Part shown: positions 61,568 to 64,000 of the stretch, piece after piece
Layout of the letters: every line of letters starts with the position of its first letter
How positions within the stretch are numbered: the first letter of the stretch is position 1
Assembly: GCF_000265465.1 (NCBI RefSeq)
Contig: NC_018016.1
Span: forward strand, 186,001 to 250,000
From: Ornithobacterium rhinotracheale DSM 15997
GTDB lineage: Bacteria > Bacteroidota > Bacteroidia > Flavobacteriales > Weeksellaceae
Direction of reading: 5' to 3'
Length of the DNA: 64,000 bases
Notes under the pieces: generated by a model
What the model saw: the letters and a program-made list of their open reading frames with translations, nothing else
Database searches by the model: none
Told to the model about the DNA's origin: nothing
Made by a program: the position numbers and the translations under genes

Positions 61568-61660
61568 ATTTTTCAAAAGTTAAATGAGAGCGGAATGTGC
61601 CTAAAATGGGCATTTAAAATAAGAAATATGTCATATTAAGCATTTTAACGCAAATTAAAA

Positions 61661-61691
61661 TTGTGAAGAAACTTAACAAATGTTATATTTG
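61661..61691 (+). promoter_or_regulatory. Full promoter of secDF
   Basis: TTG at 61661 and TATATTTG at 61684-61691 have the Bacteroidota -33/-7 spacing. The leader to the ATG at 61732 is about 35 bases. Confidence 0.65.
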
Positions 61692-61731
61692 CGAGTTATT
61701 AAAAGAAAAATTAAAAGTAATTTAAAGAATA

Positions 61732-64000
61732 ATGCAAGGAAAAGGATTAGTTATCTCGTTTGCGATTGCTCTTGCGGTGTTGAGTGTGTACTACCTAAGT
61801 TTTACTTGGTACACTAGAAGCATCGAGGAAAAAGCAAACCGAGAGGTGGTTTACAAAATGGATTCGATTGAAAAGAAAAATCCGAATCTAACGGTTGCTG
61901 AACAAGAATCTTACGAAAATGAATTTACTCGTAAGGCGCTAGATCAGTTAAGCAAGGATACTTTAAATTTAGGTTTCGTAAAATATACTTACGAAACTGC
62001 CAAAGACAAAGAGATTGCTTTGGGACTAGATTTAAAGGGTGGAATGAACGTGATTTTACAAGTTTCTGTAAAAGATTTATTGGAAGACTTGTCTGATCAT
62101 TCTACCAATCCGCAGTTTAAAGAAGTGCTTGAACAAACTGATTTGGCACAAAGAGGTAGCAACAGAGATTATTTAGATGATTTCTTCATTCAGTACAATG
62201 ATTTGAAGAAAAAAGATCCATCGCTTCGATTGGCTTCATCTGGGTGGTTTGGTACTCGTAAAAACAGCGAGAAGATTGGTATCAACACTACGGATGCTGA
62301 AGCTGAAAAAATAATCAGAGAATATGTAGAAGCAAAAGTAAGTACCGCTTATCAAGTAATCCGTGCTCGTATCGACCAGTTTGGTGTAACTCAGCCAGTT
62401 GTTCAACAAATTGGAGAAAAATCAAGTGGTAGAATCTTGGTGGAACTTCCAGGGATTAAGGATACAGATCGTGTGAAAAAATTATTGCAATCTACTGCAA
62501 AATTGGAGTTCTGGGAGGCGGTTCGCCTAGATGAGAGCATTCACAACTATTTTGTAAGCTTAAGCCAAAAAATAGAGGCAGCTCAAATCGAGAAAGGAAA
62601 AGATTCGCTACAATCTGTAAGAAATTCATTGATTTCTAAATTAGCTCCTGCAACAGGAAGCAACGCTATCTATTATGTAAGAGTTCAGGATACTGCTATT
62701 GTGAATAATGCACTTAAAAACCCAATTGCAAAAACTATTTTGCCTGCAAACATGAGATATTTTAAATTCTTATGGGGGAATAAGGCTTCTGAAACAGCAA
62801 CTAATGAATACATCTTGCCGCTATACGCCATCCGTGGAAATGCTAAAAATTTACCATTGCTTGATGGTGGTGTGGTTACAGATGCTAGAGCTGAAAGACA
62901 GACTCAAACAATTAGACACAATGTCGTGGTTTCTATGCAAATGAACTCAAAAGGTTCGCAAGAATGGTATGAAATCACTAAAAAATTCAAAGGACAACCA
63001 ATTGCTGTTGTGTTAGATAACTTAGTTTATACAGCTCCAAATATTAATGAACCTATCTCGGGAGGGCGTTCTCAAATCACTGGAGACTTTACCATGAATG
63101 AGGCTAAAGATTTAGCAAGTGTTTTGGCAGCAGGTTCTTTACCAGCTTCAGCTAAAATTATCCAAGTAGATGTTGTAGGACCTTCGTTAGGTAAAGAATC
63201 TATCCACAATGGTATTGTGTCTTTTGCGATTGCACTATTGGTAGTATTCATCTACATGATTTTCTTCTACAACGGTGCTGGATTTATCTCAGTCATTGGT
63301 CTATTAGCCAACATCTTATTCTTGATGGGTATTCTAGTGTCGTTTGGAGCGGTGCTTACACTCCCAGGTATTGCAGGTATTGTGCTTACTATGGGTATGG
63401 CGGTAGATGCCAATGTGATTATCTATGAAAGGGTAAAAGAAGAATTGAGCAAAGGCAAAGGCATTAAACAAGCTTTAGGTGATGCTTACACTTGGAAAGG
63501 TGCTTACTCTGCAATCATCGATGCGAATTTAACTACATTGATTACTGCAATTGTTTTATTCTTCTTCGGAGACGGACCTATCAAAGGTTTTGCTGTAACC
63601 TTAATCATTGGTGTATTTACTACTTTATTCACTTCAGTGTTATTGTGTAAATACTTCATCTACAGACGAGTGGATAACGGAAAATCAATCACATTTGGTA
63701 ACAAGATGACAATCAACTTCTTGAAAAATGTAAATATTGATTTCTTCAAATTCAAAAAAGCTGCTTTCATTTTATCATCTATCTTAATTCTTGTAAGTAT
63801 TGTTTCGCTTGCTACAAGAGGATTGAACTTAGGTATTGAGTTCCAAAATGGTAGAGAATATAAAGTGAGATTTGACAAGCAAGTGAAGGCTAACGAAATC
63901 GCTGCAGATTTAGCAAAAGTATTTATTGATGAAAATGGAACCAAATACTCTCCTAATGTTGTAACCATTGGTAATGCAAACCAAGTAAAAGTTACCACAA
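61732..64000 (+). CDS. secDF: Protein translocase subunit SecDF (fused), 5' part
   Basis: The frame is open from the ATG at 61732 to the end of the window (756 codons), so the gene continues beyond it. SecD motifs are ALGLDLKGGMNV at about 100-111 and the periplasmic P1 region with SARIDQFGV-like segments (VIRARIDQFGVTQPVVQ). The membrane helices then contain MGMAVDANVIIYERVKEEL (about 556). SecF begins near residue 700, with RGLNLGIEFQNGREYKVRF. Fused SecDF is normal in Bacteroidota. The fused protein drives late steps of Sec export with the proton gradient. Confidence 0.95.
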   Translation, partial: MQGKGLVISFAIALAVLSVYYLSFTWYTRSIEEKANREVVYKMDSIEKKNPNLTVAEQESYENEFTRKALDQLSKDTLNLGFVKYTYETAKDKEIALGLDLKGGMNVILQVSVKDLLEDLSDHSTNPQFKEVLEQTDLAQRGSNRDYLDDFFIQYNDLKKKDPSLRLASSGWFGTRKNSEKIGINTTDAEAEKIIREYVEAKVSTAYQVIRARIDQFGVTQPVVQQIGEKSSGRILVELPGIKDTDRVKKLLQSTAKLEFWEAVRLDESIHNYFVSLSQKIEAAQIEKGKDSLQSVRNSLISKLAPATGSNAIYYVRVQDTAIVNNALKNPIAKTILPANMRYFKFLWGNKASETATNEYILPLYAIRGNAKNLPLLDGGVVTDARAERQTQTIRHNVVVSMQMNSKGSQEWYEITKKFKGQPIAVVLDNLVYTAPNINEPISGGRSQITGDFTMNEAKDLASVLAAGSLPASAKIIQVDVVGPSLGKESIHNGIVSFAIALLVVFIYMIFFYNGAGFISVIGLLANILFLMGILVSFGAVLTLPGIAGIVLTMGMAVDANVIIYERVKEELSKGKGIKQALGDAYTWKGAYSAIIDANLTTLITAIVLFFFGDGPIKGFAVTLIIGVFTTLFTSVLLCKYFIYRRVDNGKSITFGNKMTINFLKNVNIDFFKFKKAAFILSSILILVSIVSLATRGLNLGIEFQNGREYKVRFDKQVKANEIAADLAKVFIDENGTKYSPNVVTIGNANQVKVTT

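Noticed and set aside
1-64000. tRNA, rRNA, riboswitch or tmRNA genes
   Set aside because: I looked through the intergenic gaps and saw no cloverleaf, rRNA-like or known riboswitch sequence. A covariance-model search would be needed to be sure about small RNAs.

Overview
The window is about 37% G+C by eye and comes from a member of the Bacteroidota, most likely class Flavobacteriia. The evidence is GldF and GldG gliding-associated ABC subunits, a fused SecDF, a DUF5686 outer-membrane protein, an OstA-like protein, a TamB-domain protein, a small protein built from TonB-plug-like repeats, and many promoters of the Bacteroidota type (TAnnTTTG near -7). An IS982-family element and the gene content fit the Weeksellaceae/Ornithobacterium/Riemerella neighbourhood, but the genus cannot be fixed from the sequence. 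Nearly everything is chromosomal housekeeping. I see no prophage, CRISPR array, defence island, secondary-metabolite cluster, rRNA or tRNA.

Layout. 1-5.9 kb: the tail of an unknown gene, a secreted protein with three plug-like repeats, then on the minus strand a CD225 membrane protein, a NupG-type nucleoside transporter, a bifunctional-nuclease-family protein, electron-transfer flavoprotein (beta then alpha in transcription order) and a TRIC/UPF0126 channel. 5.9-11.1 kb: an AddA/RecB-like helicase-nuclease and the glycolytic pair pfkA-gap. 11.1-13.7 kb: a regulatory gap with three TGCGCAT motifs exactly 22 bp apart, a NrtR-type Nudix/winged-helix regulator, then pyrH-frr. 13.9-16.6 kb: a membrane pyrophosphatase fused to an OmpA domain. 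16.8-27.9 kb (plus strand): DUF5686 protein, a 42-bp tandem repeat, a CodA-like amidohydrolase, a secreted unknown, kdsA-hemN, hpt-adk, rsmG, fhs and a GNAT acetyltransferase.

27.9-35.5 kb: a minus-strand operon (SAM-hydroxide adenosyltransferase, hemJ, gldF, gldG), plus-strand phoH, a REP-like intergenic repeat, then minus-strand terC-folA-azurin and a small outer-membrane barrel. 35.5-41.2 kb: relA/spoT, then fur, an OstA/LptA-like gene and an MscS channel with short overlaps. 41.3-48.3 kb: holin-like protein and SUFU-domain protein (4-nt overlap), marC, an Lrp/AsnC regulator and a large tamB-like gene. 48.4-53.9 kb: tsaD-rsmE, an intact IS982-family element, prmC, a Gfo/Idh/MocA oxidoreductase and pcm. 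53.9-64 kb: tsaC, dapD, a dicarboxylate symporter, a second marC, mltG, dapF, a DegP/HtrA protease, a small outer-membrane protein and the first 756 codons of secDF.

Functional links: pfkA and gap form a glycolytic unit opposite a likely sugar-responsive regulator. TsaC and TsaD act in the same t6A tRNA modification pathway. DapD and DapF are both in diaminopimelate/lysine synthesis, and MltG uses the resulting peptidoglycan. TamB, OstA-like, KdsA, DegP and SecDF all serve envelope biogenesis. The items most worth following up are the pyrophosphatase-OmpA fusion, the 22-bp-phased operator-like array beside the NrtR-type regulator, a hairpin that could hide the IS transposase start codon in read-through transcripts, the 42-bp minisatellite, the SUFU/holin pair and the triple plug-repeat protein.
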